A DNA stretch of 64,000 nucleotides, taken from positions 62,001 through 126,000 of the forward strand of contig NZ_JAIWKS010000005.1 of NCBI RefSeq assembly GCF_021271205.1. The letters are read 5' to 3'. A program made the translations under genes and the position numbers. Below, piece after piece: positions 52,667 to 63,665 of the stretch (positions are counted from its first letter, which is position 1; each line of letters starts with the position of its first letter). Under the pieces are notes generated by a model. It was not told where the DNA came from. It saw nothing but the letters and a program-made list of their open reading frames with translations, and did not search any database. The DNA is from Pseudomonas uvaldensis. Lineage in GTDB: Bacteria; Pseudomonadota; Gammaproteobacteria; Pseudomonadales; Pseudomonadaceae.

Positions 52667-52752
52667 GTGGGAGCAAGGCTTGCCCGCGATGAACGATAAT
52701 GCGGTCTGACGGCTACCGCGTCGCCTGCATCGCGAGCAAGCTTTGCTCCCAC
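52667..52752. repeat. REP pair between soxA and soxG
   Basis: Arms 52667-52691 and 52728-52752 with a GTGGGAGCAAGGCTTGCCCG core and two mismatches around 36 bases. It sits in the soxA-soxG spacer and could influence the soxA to soxG ratio. Confidence 0.82.
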
Positions 52753-52778
52753 TCGCCCCCACCCACAGGGCTCGAGTG

Positions 52779-55700
52779 TTAAATATTCTGCCGATCACCC
52801 TTCGGATCGAAGAACACCGAAGAAACGATCTCTGCCTCGATCACGCTGCCATCGGCCTGGGGCGAGAACACCCGCTCGCCGATGCGCTTCAGACCACCCT
52901 TGACCACGCCCATGGCAAACGAATAGCCCAGGGAGTTGTGCGCGTAGCTGGAGGTCACGTGGCCAACCATGGTCATCGGGATCGCCTGCTTGGAGTTGAA
53001 GACCAGTTGCGCGCCTTCCGGCAGCCAGACGTTCGGGTCGATCGGCTTGAGGCCCACCAGTTGCTTGCGGTCTTCGCGCAGGCAATCTTCACGGTTCATG
53101 CCACGCCAGCCGATCCACGAGAACGGTTTGGTACGGCCCACGCACCAGCCCATGTTCAAGTCGTCCGGCGTCATCGAGCCGTCGGTGTCCTGGCCGACGA
53201 TGATGAAGCCCTTTTCGGCCCGCAGTACGTGCATGGTCTCGGTGCCGTACGGGGTCAGGTTGTACTTCTTGCCGGCCTCGACGATCTGTTCGAGCACGCC
53301 CATGGCGTAGTCGGCCTGCACGTTGATTTCGTACGACAGCTCACCGGTGAACGAGATCCGGAACACCCGCGCCGGCACGCCGCCCACCAGGCCCTCCTTC
53401 CAGGTCATGAACGGGAAGCCGTCCTTGTCCAGGTCGATATCGGTGACTTCGCTCAACAGTTTGCGGCTGTTGGGGCCCGACAGGGTCATGGTCGCCCAGT
53501 GGTCGGTGACGGAGGTGAAGTACACCTTCAGGTCCGGCCATTCGGTCTGCTGGTAGATCTCCAGCCATTGCAGCACACGGGCCGCACCGCCAGTGGTGGT
53601 GGTCATGATGAAGTGGTTGTCGCCGACGCAGGCGGTCACGCCGTCGTCGAACACCATGCCGTCTTCCTTGCACATCAGACCGTAGCGGGCCTTGCCCACG
53701 TCGAGCTTGGTCCAGGCGTTGGTATAGATGCGGTTGAGGAATTCGCGGGCATCCGGGCCCTGGATGTCGATCTTGCCCAGGGTCGAGGCGTCCAGCAGGC
53801 CGACGCTTTCGCGAACGGCCTTGCATTCGCGCTTGACCGCAGCGTGCATGTCTTCACCGTTTTTCGGGAAGTACCAAGGACGTTTCCACTGGCCGACGTC
53901 TTCGAATTCGGCGCCGTTCTTCACATGCCAGGCATGCAGCGCGGTGAAACGTACCGGTTCGAAGATGTGCCCGCAGTGCCGGCCCGCTACCGCGCCGAAG
54001 GTCACCGGCGTGTAGTTCGGACGGAACATGGTGGTGCCCATCTGCGGGATGCTCACGTTCAGCGAGCGGGCCGCGATGGCCAGGCCGTTGACGTTGCCCA
54101 GTTTGCCCTGGTCGGTACCAAAGCCCAGTGCGGTGTAGCGCTTGACGTGTTCCACCGACTCGAAGCCTTCGCGGGTGGCGAGTTCGATGGCGGCGGCAGT
54201 GACGTCGTTCTGCAGGTCGACGAATTGCTTCGGCGCCCGTGCGGTGGATTTTTCGTGCGGCACCTGGAACAGCGCCAGGGTCGGCTCTTCATGACGGCTC
54301 AGGGCTTTGGGCAACACGCCCTCCACCGCCTTGAAACCGGCCTCGCTGGCTGCGCGCACACCGCCCTCAAAGCCATCGGCCAGGGAATCACCGAGGCTGT
54401 AGACACCGTTCACGCCACCGACACACACGCGTTTCTGCGGTGCTTCGCCGGGTACGAAACCGAGGATATCTTCGCGCCAGATCGGCTTGCCGCCCAAGTG
54501 CGAAGCCAGGTGGACCACCGGGCTGTAGCCGCCGGAGCTGGCCACCAGGTCGCAGTCCAGCCACTCGCCAGGGCTGGTGACTTTGTGTGCCTTGACGTCG
54601 ATGGCGGCGATGCGGGCGCCGGTGACGCGCTTGCTGCCACGGGCTTCGATCACGGCGCTGCCGGTGAGGATGCGAATGCCCTTGGCCCGCGCTTCTTCCA
54701 CCAGCGCACCACGAGGGTTGCTGCGGGCATCGGCAACGGCGATCACTTGCAGGCCGGCATCGAACCAGTCCAGGGCCACGCGATAGGCGTGGTCGTTGTT
54801 GGTGGACAGCACCAGTTTCTTGCCCGGTGCCACGCCGTAGCGACGCACGTAGGTGGACACCGCACCGGCCAGCATGTTGCCCGGCACGTCGTTGTTGCCG
54901 TAGACCAGCGGACGTTCGCAGGCACCGGTCGCCAGTACCACGCGCTTGGCGCGGACACGGTTGATACGCTGGCGCACCTGACCGATCGGCGCACGGTCAC
55001 CGAGGTGATCGGTCAAGCGCTCGTGGATGGTCAGGAAGTTGTGGTCGTGATAGCCGTTCACGGTAGCGCGAGGCAACAGCACCACCTCGGGCATCGAACG
55101 CAATTCAGCCACAGCCGCGGCGACCCACTCGGTCGCGGGCTTGCCATCCAGGCTCTCACGGGAATCGAGCAGGCTGCCGCCGAACTCTTCCTGCTCGTCC
55201 GCCAGGATCACTCGCGCACCGCTGCGACCGGCAGCCAGTGCGGCGGCCAGGCCGGCAGGACCCGCGCCGACCACCAGCACGTCGCAGTGGCGGTTCATGT
55301 AGTCGTAGGTGTCCGGATCGTTCTCGGTCGGCGAGCGACCCAGGCCTGCAGCCTTGCGGATGTACTTCTCGTAAGTCATCCAGAACGATTGCGGGTACAT
55401 GAAGGTTTTGTAGTAGAAGCCCGGCGGCATCAGCTTGCCGCCGACCTTGCCGAGAATGCCCATCATGTCGTTGTTCACGCTCGGCCAGCCGTTGGTGCTG
55501 GTGGCGACCAGGCCCTGGTACAGCGCCTGTTGCGTGGCGCGCACGTTAGGGATTTGCGTGGCTTCGGTGGCACCGATCTGCAATACCGCGTTCGGCTCTT
55601 CGGCACCGGCGGCGAAGATGCCGCGGGGACGGGAATACTTGAAGCTGCGACCGATGATGTCCACGCCGTTGGCCAGCAATGCAGCGGCCAGGGTGTCGCC

Positions 55701-55796
55701 TTCGAAGCCTTTGTAGGTCTGGCCGTTGAAGGTGAAGCTCAGCGCTTTGTTGCGGTCGATCCGTCCGCCGTTGGACAGGCGATTGATCTGGCTCAT
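52779..55796 (-). CDS. soxA: Sarcosine oxidase alpha subunit
   Basis: 1005 residues. An N-terminal 2Fe-2S-ferredoxin-like part (SFTFNGQTYKGFEGDTLAAAL), an NAD/FAD domain with DVLVVGAGPAGLAAALAAG near residue 171, and a C-terminal GcvT-like THF domain from about 600. Together with beta, gamma and delta it forms the tetrameric enzyme. It overlaps soxD by four bases (55793-55796). The 1044-residue frame on the opposite strand is a shadow. Confidence 0.97.
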   Translation of the reverse strand: MSQINRLSNGGRIDRNKALSFTFNGQTYKGFEGDTLAAALLANGVDIIGRSFKYSRPRGIFAAGAEEPNAVLQIGATEATQIPNVRATQQALYQGLVATSTNGWPSVNNDMMGILGKVGGKLMPPGFYYKTFMYPQSFWMTYEKYIRKAAGLGRSPTENDPDTYDYMNRHCDVLVVGAGPAGLAAALAAGRSGARVILADEQEEFGGSLLDSRESLDGKPATEWVAAAVAELRSMPEVVLLPRATVNGYHDHNFLTIHERLTDHLGDRAPIGQVRQRINRVRAKRVVLATGACERPLVYGNNDVPGNMLAGAVSTYVRRYGVAPGKKLVLSTNNDHAYRVALDWFDAGLQVIAVADARSNPRGALVEEARAKGIRILTGSAVIEARGSKRVTGARIAAIDVKAHKVTSPGEWLDCDLVASSGGYSPVVHLASHLGGKPIWREDILGFVPGEAPQKRVCVGGVNGVYSLGDSLADGFEGGVRAASEAGFKAVEGVLPKALSRHEEPTLALFQVPHEKSTARAPKQFVDLQNDVTAAAIELATREGFESVEHVKRYTALGFGTDQGKLGNVNGLAIAARSLNVSIPQMGTTMFRPNYTPVTFGAVAGRHCGHIFEPVRFTALHAWHVKNGAEFEDVGQWKRPWYFPKNGEDMHAAVKRECKAVRESVGLLDASTLGKIDIQGPDAREFLNRIYTNAWTKLDVGKARYGLMCKEDGMVFDDGVTACVGDNHFIMTTTTGGAARVLQWLEIYQQTEWPDLKVYFTSVTDHWATMTLSGPNSRKLLSEVTDIDLDKDGFPFMTWKEGLVGGVPARVFRISFTGELSYEINVQADYAMGVLEQIVEAGKKYNLTPYGTETMHVLRAEKGFIIVGQDTDGSMTPDDLNMGWCVGRTKPFSWIGWRGMNREDCLREDRKQLVGLKPIDPNVWLPEGAQLVFNSKQAIPMTMVGHVTSSYAHNSLGYSFAMGVVKGGLKRIGERVFSPQADGSVIEAEIVSSVFFDPKGDRQNI

Positions 55797-56122
55797 ACCT
55801 TCTCTCCCAGAGCCTGTGCGGCCGCTTTCGGACTGTCAGCCTTATCGGTGAATTGCGGCTTTTGGCCGATCTTGTAGGTTTCGAGAATCTCGTAGGTCAC
55901 GGTGTCGCGGGTCGCGTTGAAGTACTGGCGGCACCCGGCAGCGTGAATCCACAGCTCGTGATGCAAACCACGAGGGTTGTCGCGGAAGAACATGTAGTTG
56001 CCCCACTCCTCGTCGGTGCAGCTGTTGGGGTCCAGTGGGCGCGGGATGTGCGCCTGGCCGGACGAATGGAATTCCTCTTCGGAGCGCAGTTCGCCGCAGT
56101 GAGGACAGAAGATGTGCAACAT
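55793..56122 (-). CDS. soxD: Sarcosine oxidase delta subunit
   Basis: 109 residues. Zinc-binding residues C6-PHC9, H60 and C64 (HAAGCRQYF) are at the expected places. It bridges the tetramer. It is 14 nt from soxB and overlaps soxA, giving the order soxB-D-A-G found in other bacteria. Confidence 0.96.
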   Translation of the reverse strand: MLHIFCPHCGELRSEEEFHSSGQAHIPRPLDPNSCTDEEWGNYMFFRDNPRGLHHELWIHAAGCRQYFNATRDTVTYEILETYKIGQKPQFTDKADSPKAAAQALGEKV

Positions 56123-56136
56123 AGGGATTTCTCCTG

Positions 56137-57387
56137 TTAGTGGGCGACGGCAGCAGCGCCGTGTTCGTCGATCAATGCACCGTTGTGGAAACGGTCGATG
56201 GAAAATGGCGCGGCCAACGGGTGCATCTCACCCTTGGCCAGGCTGGCGGCAAACACGTTGCCCGAGCCCGGGGTGGCCTTGAAGCCGCCGGTGCCCCAAC
56301 CGCAGTTGAAGAACATGTTCGGCACTGGCGTTTTGGAGATGATCGGGCAGGCGTCCGGCGTGGTGTCGACGATGCCGCCCCACTGGCGGTTCATGCGCAC
56401 GCGCGAGAGGATCGGGAACATCTCGACGATGGCCTGGATGGTGTGTTCGATCACCGGGTACGAACCGCGCTGACCGTAGCCGACCCAACCGTCGATACCG
56501 GCGCCGATCACCAGGTCGCCCTTGTCGGACTGGCTGATGTAGCCGTGCACGGCGTTGGACATGATCACGCTGTCGATGATCGGCTTGATCGGCTCCGACA
56601 CCAGCGCTTGCAGTGGGTGGGACTCGATCGGCAGGCGGAAGCCGGCGAGCTTGGCCATGTGCCCGGAGTTACCGGCGGTGACCACGCCGACGCGCTTGGC
56701 GCCAATGAAGCCCTTGTTGGTTTCCACACCGATGCACACGCCGTTTTCCTTGCGGAAACCGATCACTTCGGTCTGTTGGATCAAGTCCACGCCCAAGGCG
56801 TCCGCCGCCCGGGCAAAGCCCCAGGCCACGGCATCGTGACGGGCGACGCCGCCGCGACGCTGGACGGTGGCACCCATCACCGGGTAACGGGTGTTCTTCG
56901 AGCAGTCCAGGTAAGGGATCTCCTCGGCCACTTGTTTGGCATTCAGCAGCTCGCCGTCCACGCCATTGAGGCGGTTGGCGTTGACCCGACGCTCGGAGTC
57001 GCGGATGTCCTGCAGGGTGTGGCACAGGTTGTAGACGCCACGCTGGGAGAACATCACGTTGTAGTTCAGGTCCTGGGACAGGCCTTCCCAGAGTTTCATC
57101 GCATGTTCGTACAGGTGGGCCGACTCGTCCCACAGGTAGTTGGAGCGCACGATGGTGGTGTTGCGCGCGGTGTTACCGCCGCCCAGCCAGCCCTTCTCGA
57201 CCACGGCCACGTTGGTGATGCCGTGTTCCTTGGCCAGGTAGTAGGCGGTCGCCAGACCATGCCCGCCACCGCCGACGATGACCACGTCGTAGACTTTTTT
57301 CGGGGTGGGCGTGCGCCACATCCGTTGCCAGTTTTCGTGATGGCTGAGAGAGTGCTTGAAGAGGCCGAAGCCCGAATAGCGTTGCAT
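56137..57387 (-). CDS. soxB: Sarcosine oxidase beta subunit
   Basis: 416 residues from ATG 57387. The FAD motif [20 protein letters not shown] lies near residue 35, and the family block [19 protein letters not shown] follows. It carries FAD and a covalently bound FMN in the tetramer and oxidises sarcosine. An ATG at 57393 adds two residues; GGAG suits the ATG at 57387 better. It follows glyA by 22 nt, so glyA-soxB-D-A-G form one unit. Confidence 0.96.
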   Translation of the reverse strand: MQRYSGFGLFKHSLSHHENWQRMWRTPTPKKVYDVVIVGGGGHGLATAYYLAKEHGITNVAVVEKGWLGGGNTARNTTIVRSNYLWDESAHLYEHAMKLWEGLSQDLNYNVMFSQRGVYNLCHTLQDIRDSERRVNANRLNGVDGELLNAKQVAEEIPYLDCSKNTRYPVMGATVQRRGGVARHDAVAWGFARAADALGVDLIQQTEVIGFRKENGVCIGVETNKGFIGAKRVGVVTAGNSGHMAKLAGFRLPIESHPLQALVSEPIKPIIDSVIMSNAVHGYISQSDKGDLVIGAGIDGWVGYGQRGSYPVIEHTIQAIVEMFPILSRVRMNRQWGGIVDTTPDACPIISKTPVPNMFFNCGWGTGGFKATPGSGNVFAASLAKGEMHPLAAPFSIDRFHNGALIDEHGAAAVAH

Positions 57388-57409
57388 AGTCATTTACTCC
57401 AAAACCGAC

Positions 57410-58663
<1,254 letters not shown>

Positions 58664-58847
58664 CGCGTCTCTCCCAGCGGCGTCATTGCGCCTTTTGTCT
58701 TGGTGAGGCACCGCCCGTTCGACAGTGCCCTTTGGATGCGATGGTATGGCTGGCGCAGGCAGGTCAAATGCCTATGGACGCCACGCAACGGCGCGTTTAC
58801 GACATGCATTCAAAAGCACGGACGCGCCTGGCTCTCCCGTCACGGAA

Positions 58848-59552
58848 TCACGCCACCGCCAGGCGAACCGCTAGCAGCGTCAGAAAATGCGCCGGATAAA
58901 GCGCATAAGCCCAACGCCGCATCGCCGGGGGACGAACACGACCCGCCTGTCGCAAAAGCAACAGCCCGAGCCCTGGCGCAAACAGGCAGTTCAGCAAACC
59001 CCACACTGCCACTTCGTTGCCGAGCCACGCCGCGCCATACAGAACCCGCCATTGATTGGCCGCCACGCACACAATCCCTGGCAACAAGCCCAGGTACCAG
59101 GGCCGGCGCAACACCAACAACATCACCAGCGGCAGCAGCACGCCGAAAACCCCGAACATCAGCCGCGACGAGAACAGCGCCGCCAACAATAACGCTGCTA
59201 CCGCCAGCATTCGCGCCTGTCGCGTCGGAATCTGCCAACCGCGTGCGACCAACAAACCCAGGACCAGGGTCGGCATTACATTAAGGGTCGCGGGATCGGG
59301 AAAGAACAAGCGGTAGGGAACTTCGCTGATGGCGCTGAACAGCAGCAACCAGCCCAGGTAACGCCCCCGATCAACACTCGACCCGCTGCGCGCCAGATTG
59401 GCCGCCATCGCCAGGCAAAACCAGGGGAATGCCAGACGCCCTGGCACATACAGCCAATCGGCGGAGAAACCGACATATCGCAGATGATCGAGCACCATCG
59501 CCAGCAGAGCCAGCCACTTGAGCAGGTCAAGGGCGCCGTCGCGCTGGTTCAT
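58848..59552 (-). CDS. TraX-family acyltransferase-like membrane protein
   Basis: 234 residues, mostly hydrophobic with eight or nine predicted membrane helices. The N-terminal NQRDGALDLLKWLALLAMVLDH is the hallmark of the TraX family, named for the F-pilin acetylase, while chromosomal versions have unknown targets. No good ribosome-binding site precedes ATG 59552. It lies between glyA and the divergent threonine aldolase gene, as in related pseudomonads from memory. No conjugation genes are nearby. Confidence 0.88.
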   Translation of the reverse strand: MNQRDGALDLLKWLALLAMVLDHLRYVGFSADWLYVPGRLAFPWFCLAMAANLARSGSSVDRGRYLGWLLLFSAISEVPYRLFFPDPATLNVMPTLVLGLLVARGWQIPTRQARMLAVAALLLAALFSSRLMFGVFGVLLPLVMLLVLRRPWYLGLLPGIVCVAANQWRVLYGAAWLGNEVAVWGLLNCLFAPGLGLLLLRQAGRVRPPAMRRWAYALYPAHFLTLLAVRLAVA

Positions 59553-59617
59553 ACGGGAGGAAACTCGATGACTTTGTGATTTGCTGACAGAAACATCCGG
59601 TGTGTTCCCTCCCTAAT

Positions 59618-59723
59618 CTTGGGTAAAGTGCGCACCAACATTGAACACGGCGTCGTGGACCCAAACACGCCGGACCATGGGATTCCCCACACGGGAATTC
59701 CGCCAGGGATCTCTTTACCCAGG
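59618..59723 (+). other. Candidate folded leader or operator pair upstream of ltaE
   Basis: CTTGGGTAAAG (59618-59628) is complementary over 11 positions, with one G-T pair, to CTTTACCCAGG (59713-59723). Between them are two smaller hairpins, CGGCGT/ACGCCG (59648-59672) and ATTCCC/GGGAAT (59682-59698). The layout resembles a three-way junction leader, but a TAATCT hexamer at 59614-59619 could be a -10 box that would start transcription inside the left arm. Confidence 0.35.
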
Positions 59724-59747
59724 ACTCTCTATCTAAGGAGCAAGGCC

Positions 59748-60788
59748 ATGACCGACAAGAGTCAACAGTTTGCCAGCGACAATTATTCAGGCATTTGTCC
59801 CGAAGCCTGGGCCGCCATGGAAGAAGCCAACCAGGGCCATCAGCGCGCCTACGGCGATGACGAGTGGACCCATCGCGCGGCGAATGATTTCCGAGCCTTG
59901 TTCGAAACCGACTGCGAAGTCTTCTTCGCGTTCAACGGCACGGCAGCCAACTCCCTGGCGCTGTCCTCACTCTGCCAGAGCTATCACAGCGTGATCTGCT
60001 CGGAAACCGCCCACGTCGAAACCGACGAATGTGGTGCGCCGGAATTTTTCTCCAACGGTTCCAAGCTGCTACTGGCGCGCACCGAAAACGGCAAGCTGAC
60101 GCCCGACTCGATCCGCGAGATCGCCCTCAAGCGCCAGGACATCCACTACCCCAAGCCGCGGGTCGTGACCCTGACCCAGGCCACGGAAGTCGGCAGCGTC
60201 TATACACCGGAGGAAATTCGCGCCATCAGCATCACCTGCAAGGAACTGGGGCTGAATCTGCACATGGACGGCGCTCGCTTCTCCAATGCCTGCGCCTTCC
60301 TCGGCTGCTCACCAGCGGACCTGACCTGGAAAGCGGGCGTGGACGTGTTGTGCTTCGGCGGCACGAAGAACGGTATGGCGGTGGGCGAAGCGATCCTGTT
60401 TTTCAATCACGACCTGGCCGAAGACTTCGATTACCGCTGCAAGCAAGCCGGGCAACTGGCCTCGAAGATGCGCTTCCTGTCCGCCCCCTGGGTCGGCCTG
60501 CTGCAGGACGACGCCTGGCTCAAGCACGCTCGCCACGCCAACCGCTGCGCCCAATTGCTGGCGCAACTTGTCAGCGACATTCCCGGCGTGGAACTGATGT
60601 TCCCGGTCCAGGCCAACGGCGTGTTCCTGCAACTCTCGGAACCTGCCATCGCCGCCCTCACCGCTCGCGGCTGGCGCTTCTACACCTTCATCGGCAAGGG
60701 CGGCGCGCGGTTCATGTGCTCGTGGGACACCGAAGAAGCACGAGTGCGGGAATTGGCGGCGGATATTCGCGAAGTCATGTCCAACTAA
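59748..60788 (+). CDS. ltaE: Low-specificity threonine aldolase
   Basis: 346 residues from ATG 59748, which follows AAGGAG. A fold-type I PLP enzyme: the lysine is in VDVLCFGGTKNGMAVGEA, and ETAHVETDECGAPE binds the cofactor. It splits threonine or allo-threonine to glycine and acetaldehyde, so it feeds the glycine/one-carbon block. The longer frame from 59619 runs through an inverted repeat region and has no ribosome-binding site. Confidence 0.94.
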   Translation: MTDKSQQFASDNYSGICPEAWAAMEEANQGHQRAYGDDEWTHRAANDFRALFETDCEVFFAFNGTAANSLALSSLCQSYHSVICSETAHVETDECGAPEFFSNGSKLLLARTENGKLTPDSIREIALKRQDIHYPKPRVVTLTQATEVGSVYTPEEIRAISITCKELGLNLHMDGARFSNACAFLGCSPADLTWKAGVDVLCFGGTKNGMAVGEAILFFNHDLAEDFDYRCKQAGQLASKMRFLSAPWVGLLQDDAWLKHARHANRCAQLLAQLVSDIPGVELMFPVQANGVFLQLSEPAIAALTARGWRFYTFIGKGGARFMCSWDTEEARVRELAADIREVMSN

Positions 60789-60814
60789 ATAGAGACACAC
60801 TCAAGACCGCTGAT

Positions 60815-60861
60815 CGTTCCCACGCTCCGCGTGGGAACGCAGCCGGGGACGCTCCGCGTTC
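60815..60861. repeat. Two adjacent inverted repeats after ltaE
   Basis: CGTTCCCACGC-TCC-GCGTGGGAACG (60815-60839) is a perfect 11-base inverted repeat sharing the core of the 27003-27033 element. A second, GGGGACGC-TCC-GCGTTCCCC, follows at about 60845-60864. They lie between the convergent ends of ltaE and gbcB. Confidence 0.75.
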
Positions 60862-60879
60862 CCCTGCCCCGCCCCAGCG

Positions 60880-61980
60880 TCAGAACTCGATCCGCACATC
60901 CCCCTTTGGCACGCTGCAGCACGACAGGATGTACCCCTCGGCCTCGTCGTCCTCGGTGATCCCGCCGTTGTGGTCCATTTCCACTTCGCCGCCCAGCTTC
61001 AATACCTTGCACGTTCCGCAGATGCCCATGCCACAGGCCTTGGGAATCATCATGCCGAGCTTGGCAGCAGCGGCGTGGACGGTTTCGCCCGGCGCCACGC
61101 GAATGCTCTTGCCCGAGGAGGTGAACTCCACCAGGTGCAGGTCCGCCGCATCGACTTCCGGTGCCTCGGCGGCCTGTTCGGCCTGTTCCACCGCGTCGGC
61201 ACGGGCTTCCGGTGGCGTGGCCCCGAAGGACTCCTCGTGATAGCGCTTCATGTCAAAGCCGGCATTTTCCAGCAGGCGCTTGACCGCGTTCATGTACGGC
61301 GTCGGGCCGCAGCAGAACACTTCGCGCTCAAGGAAGTCAGGCGCCATCAGTTCCAGCATCTTGTGGTTCAGGTAGCCGCGATAACCCGCCCACGGCTCGC
61401 CCAGGCCGTGTTTCTCGCAGATCAGGTGCAGGCTGAAGTTGTCGATCCGCGACGCCATGTGCTCCAGCTCGCGGTGATAGATGATGTCCTTGGGCGAGCG
61501 GGCGCTATGGATGAACACCATGTCGACGTTGCCGTTGGTGTCGTAGTACCAGCGTGCCATGGACATCACTGGCGTGATGCCGACACCGCCGCTGAGGTAG
61601 AGCACTTTCGGGGCAGAGAAATCGATGGCATTGAACAGCCCCACCGGCCCGTGCACCGCCAGCTCCTGGCCTTCGTGCAGGGTGTCGTGCAGCCAGTTGG
61701 AAACCTTGCCCCCGGGCACGCGCTTGATGGTCACCGAAAAGCTGTAAGGCACCGACGGCGAGCTGGAGATAGTGTAGGAACGCATGACCTGCTGGCCTTC
61801 GATTTCCAGCTCCAGCGTCACGAACTGCCCCGGCTTGAAGAAGAACATGATCGGCTGGTCGGCCATGAAGCAGAAGGTACGCACATCCCAGGTTTCCTGG
61901 ATGACTTTGACGCAACGCACGATATGTCGGCCATTGGCCCAGGTCTGGGTGGTGACCGGGTTCAGGAAATTATTGGACAT
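60880..61980 (-). CDS. gbcB: Glycine betaine demethylase, reductase subunit
   Basis: 366 residues from ATG 61980, GGAG six bases upstream. A ferredoxin-NADP reductase-like module (RSYTISSSPSVPYSFSVTIK for FAD, YLSGGVGITPVMSMARW for NAD) and a C-terminal plant-type 2Fe-2S domain with cysteines in KACGMGICGTCKV and LSCCS. It passes electrons to GbcA. Divergent from gbcA across a 283-nt control region. An alternative GTG at 61992 is less likely. Confidence 0.95.
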   Translation of the reverse strand: MSNNFLNPVTTQTWANGRHIVRCVKVIQETWDVRTFCFMADQPIMFFFKPGQFVTLELEIEGQQVMRSYTISSSPSVPYSFSVTIKRVPGGKVSNWLHDTLHEGQELAVHGPVGLFNAIDFSAPKVLYLSGGVGITPVMSMARWYYDTNGNVDMVFIHSARSPKDIIYHRELEHMASRIDNFSLHLICEKHGLGEPWAGYRGYLNHKMLELMAPDFLEREVFCCGPTPYMNAVKRLLENAGFDMKRYHEESFGATPPEARADAVEQAEQAAEAPEVDAADLHLVEFTSSGKSIRVAPGETVHAAAAKLGMMIPKACGMGICGTCKVLKLGGEVEMDHNGGITEDDEAEGYILSCCSVPKGDVRIEF

Positions 61981-62050
61981 ACTGTTCTCCACGGCCGACT
62001 GCCGGCCTTCATGGTGGCGATTGTGCGCAGGCGCCGGGAGCGTCGTTTAC

Positions 62051-62081
62051 CTATTCGCGACATCCACGTACTTATCGCGAC
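62051..62081. promoter_or_regulatory. AraC-type direct repeats in the gbcB-gbcA region
   Basis: CTATTCGCGAC (62051-62061) and CTTATCGCGAC (62071-62081) match at 9 of 11 bases, 20 bp apart, two helical turns. This spacing fits an AraC-family activator; in Pseudomonas the glycine betaine regulator GbdR acts on these genes. The assignment is inferred from location and layout. Confidence 0.55.
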
Positions 62082-62263
62082 CAGCCCCCAACCACCGGGG
62101 CTTGCGCGTCGGGAACAGATTGGGCCATGTCGCCCATGGATAAGGTTCCGGCCCTGCGCGGCCCCACACTCGCCCCAACAGACAAACAACGTTTTCTGCC
62201 TTGCGTAGCACAACCGATTAGCCATATTTCGCCGGCCACACAGATGGCCATGAGGATAAAACG

Positions 62264-63559
62264 ATGGACGTAACTACAACCCTGAGCCTGGGCGATCCAC
62301 TGGAACCCGCACGCAAGGCCACCGCACAGATGCTGCAGGAACGCGAGCGCACGTTCTCGCTGCCGCAGCCGTTCTATTGCGATGAGCGCCTGTTCGACAT
62401 CGACATGCAGGAAATCTTCCAGAAGGAATGGCTGATCGCCGGCATGACTTGCGAGATCCCGACCAAGGGCAACTACCTGACCCTGCAGGTAGGCAAGAAC
62501 CCGATCATCGTGATTCGTGGCGCCGAAGGCGTGGTGCATGCGTTCCACAACGTCTGCCGTCACCGTGGCTCCCGGTTGTGCACCAGCGACAAGGGCAAGG
62601 TTGCCAAGCTGGTCTGCCATTACCACCAGTGGACCTACGAACTGGACGGTCGCCTGCTGTTCGCCGGCACCGAAATGGGCGCCGACTTCGACATGAAGCA
62701 GTACGGCCTCAAGCCCGTGAACGTGAAAACGGCCGGCGGTTACATCTTCATCAGCCTGGCGGAAAACCCACCACCCATCGATGACTTCTTGTCCACGCTG
62801 AACCACTACATGGAACCGTACGACATGGAAAACACCAAGGTGGCGGTGCAAACCACCTTGATGGAAAAAGCCAACTGGAAACTGGTGCTGGAGAACAACC
62901 GCGAGTGCTACCACTGCGGCGGCTCACACCCGGAATTGCTCAAGACCCTGTTGGAATGGGACGACGTCACCGACCCACGCGCCGACCAGGCCTTCAAGGA
63001 CCACGTGGCCGAATCCGCCGCCGCCTGGGAAGCCGAGAAAATCCCTTACGCCCACAAGAGCTTCGGCCTGCGTAACCGCATCGTGCGCATGCCACTGCTC
63101 AAGGGCACCGTGTCGATGACCATGGACGGCAAGCAGGGCTGCGCCAAGCTGATGGGCCGCATCAAGAACCCGGACCTGGGCTCGATGCGCATCCTGCACC
63201 TGCCGCACTCGTGGAACCACTGCATGGGCGACCACATCATCGTGTTTACCGTGTGGCCGATCAGCGCCCAGGAAACCATGGTCACCACCAAATGGCTGGT
63301 GCACAAGGACGCAGTCGAAGGCGTGGACTACGACGTGGAGCGCATGCGCCAGGTCTGGGACGCCACCAACGACCAGGACCGTCGCCTGGCCGAAGAAAAC
63401 CAGCGCGGCATCAACTCCACCGCCTACCAGCCGGGCCCGTACTCCAAGACCTACGAGTTCGGCGTGGTGAACTTCGTGGATTGGTACAGCGAGCGTATGC
63501 TCAACAACCTGGGAGCTGAGCCGGCGCCGTACCTCAAGGGCGTGCCGGTCCAGGGCTAA
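62264..63559 (+). CDS. gbcA: Glycine betaine demethylase, Rieske oxygenase subunit
   Basis: 431 residues of the Rieske aromatic-dioxygenase family. The Rieske cluster ligands are C98-x-H100 and C118-x2-H121 (HNVCRHRGSRLC and LVCHYHQWTYEL); the mononuclear iron site is in NRECYHCGGSHPELL. With GbcB it removes a methyl group from glycine betaine to give dimethylglycine and formaldehyde. ATG 62264 follows GAGGAT. A REP pair follows the stop. Confidence 0.96.
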   Translation: MDVTTTLSLGDPLEPARKATAQMLQERERTFSLPQPFYCDERLFDIDMQEIFQKEWLIAGMTCEIPTKGNYLTLQVGKNPIIVIRGAEGVVHAFHNVCRHRGSRLCTSDKGKVAKLVCHYHQWTYELDGRLLFAGTEMGADFDMKQYGLKPVNVKTAGGYIFISLAENPPPIDDFLSTLNHYMEPYDMENTKVAVQTTLMEKANWKLVLENNRECYHCGGSHPELLKTLLEWDDVTDPRADQAFKDHVAESAAAWEAEKIPYAHKSFGLRNRIVRMPLLKGTVSMTMDGKQGCAKLMGRIKNPDLGSMRILHLPHSWNHCMGDHIIVFTVWPISAQETMVTTKWLVHKDAVEGVDYDVERMRQVWDATNDQDRRLAEENQRGINSTAYQPGPYSKTYEFGVVNFVDWYSERMLNNLGAEPAPYLKGVPVQG

Positions 63560-63568
63560 AAGCAAAAG

Positions 63569-63646
63569 CTTCGCGAGCAAGTCCGCTTCCACACGGGATC
63601 TTCAGTGCAATGGAGATCCGGTGTGGGAGCGGGCTTGCTCGCGAAG
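63569..63646. repeat. REP pair after gbcA
   Basis: Arms 63569-63594 and 63621-63646 of the TTCGCGAGCAAGCCCG family with two mismatches around 26 bases. It separates gbcA from the convergent metallophosphoesterase gene. Confidence 0.88.
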
Positions 63647-63665
63647 ACGGTTCAAGCAGCACCGA

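Noticed and set aside
52743..55877. A 1044-codon open frame on the plus strand
   Set aside because: It is the antisense shadow of soxA, which has all family motifs on the minus strand. The residue mix of the plus-strand frame is that of a shadow.
58848..59552. Evidence of a conjugative element from the TraX-like gene
   Set aside because: No other tra, relaxase, integrase or att-like repeat is present; chromosomal TraX homologues are common.
58664..59747. A glycine riboswitch upstream of glyA or ltaE
   Set aside because: The conserved glycine aptamer core is not present. The ltaE leader pairing is recorded as a candidate structure, not as a known class.
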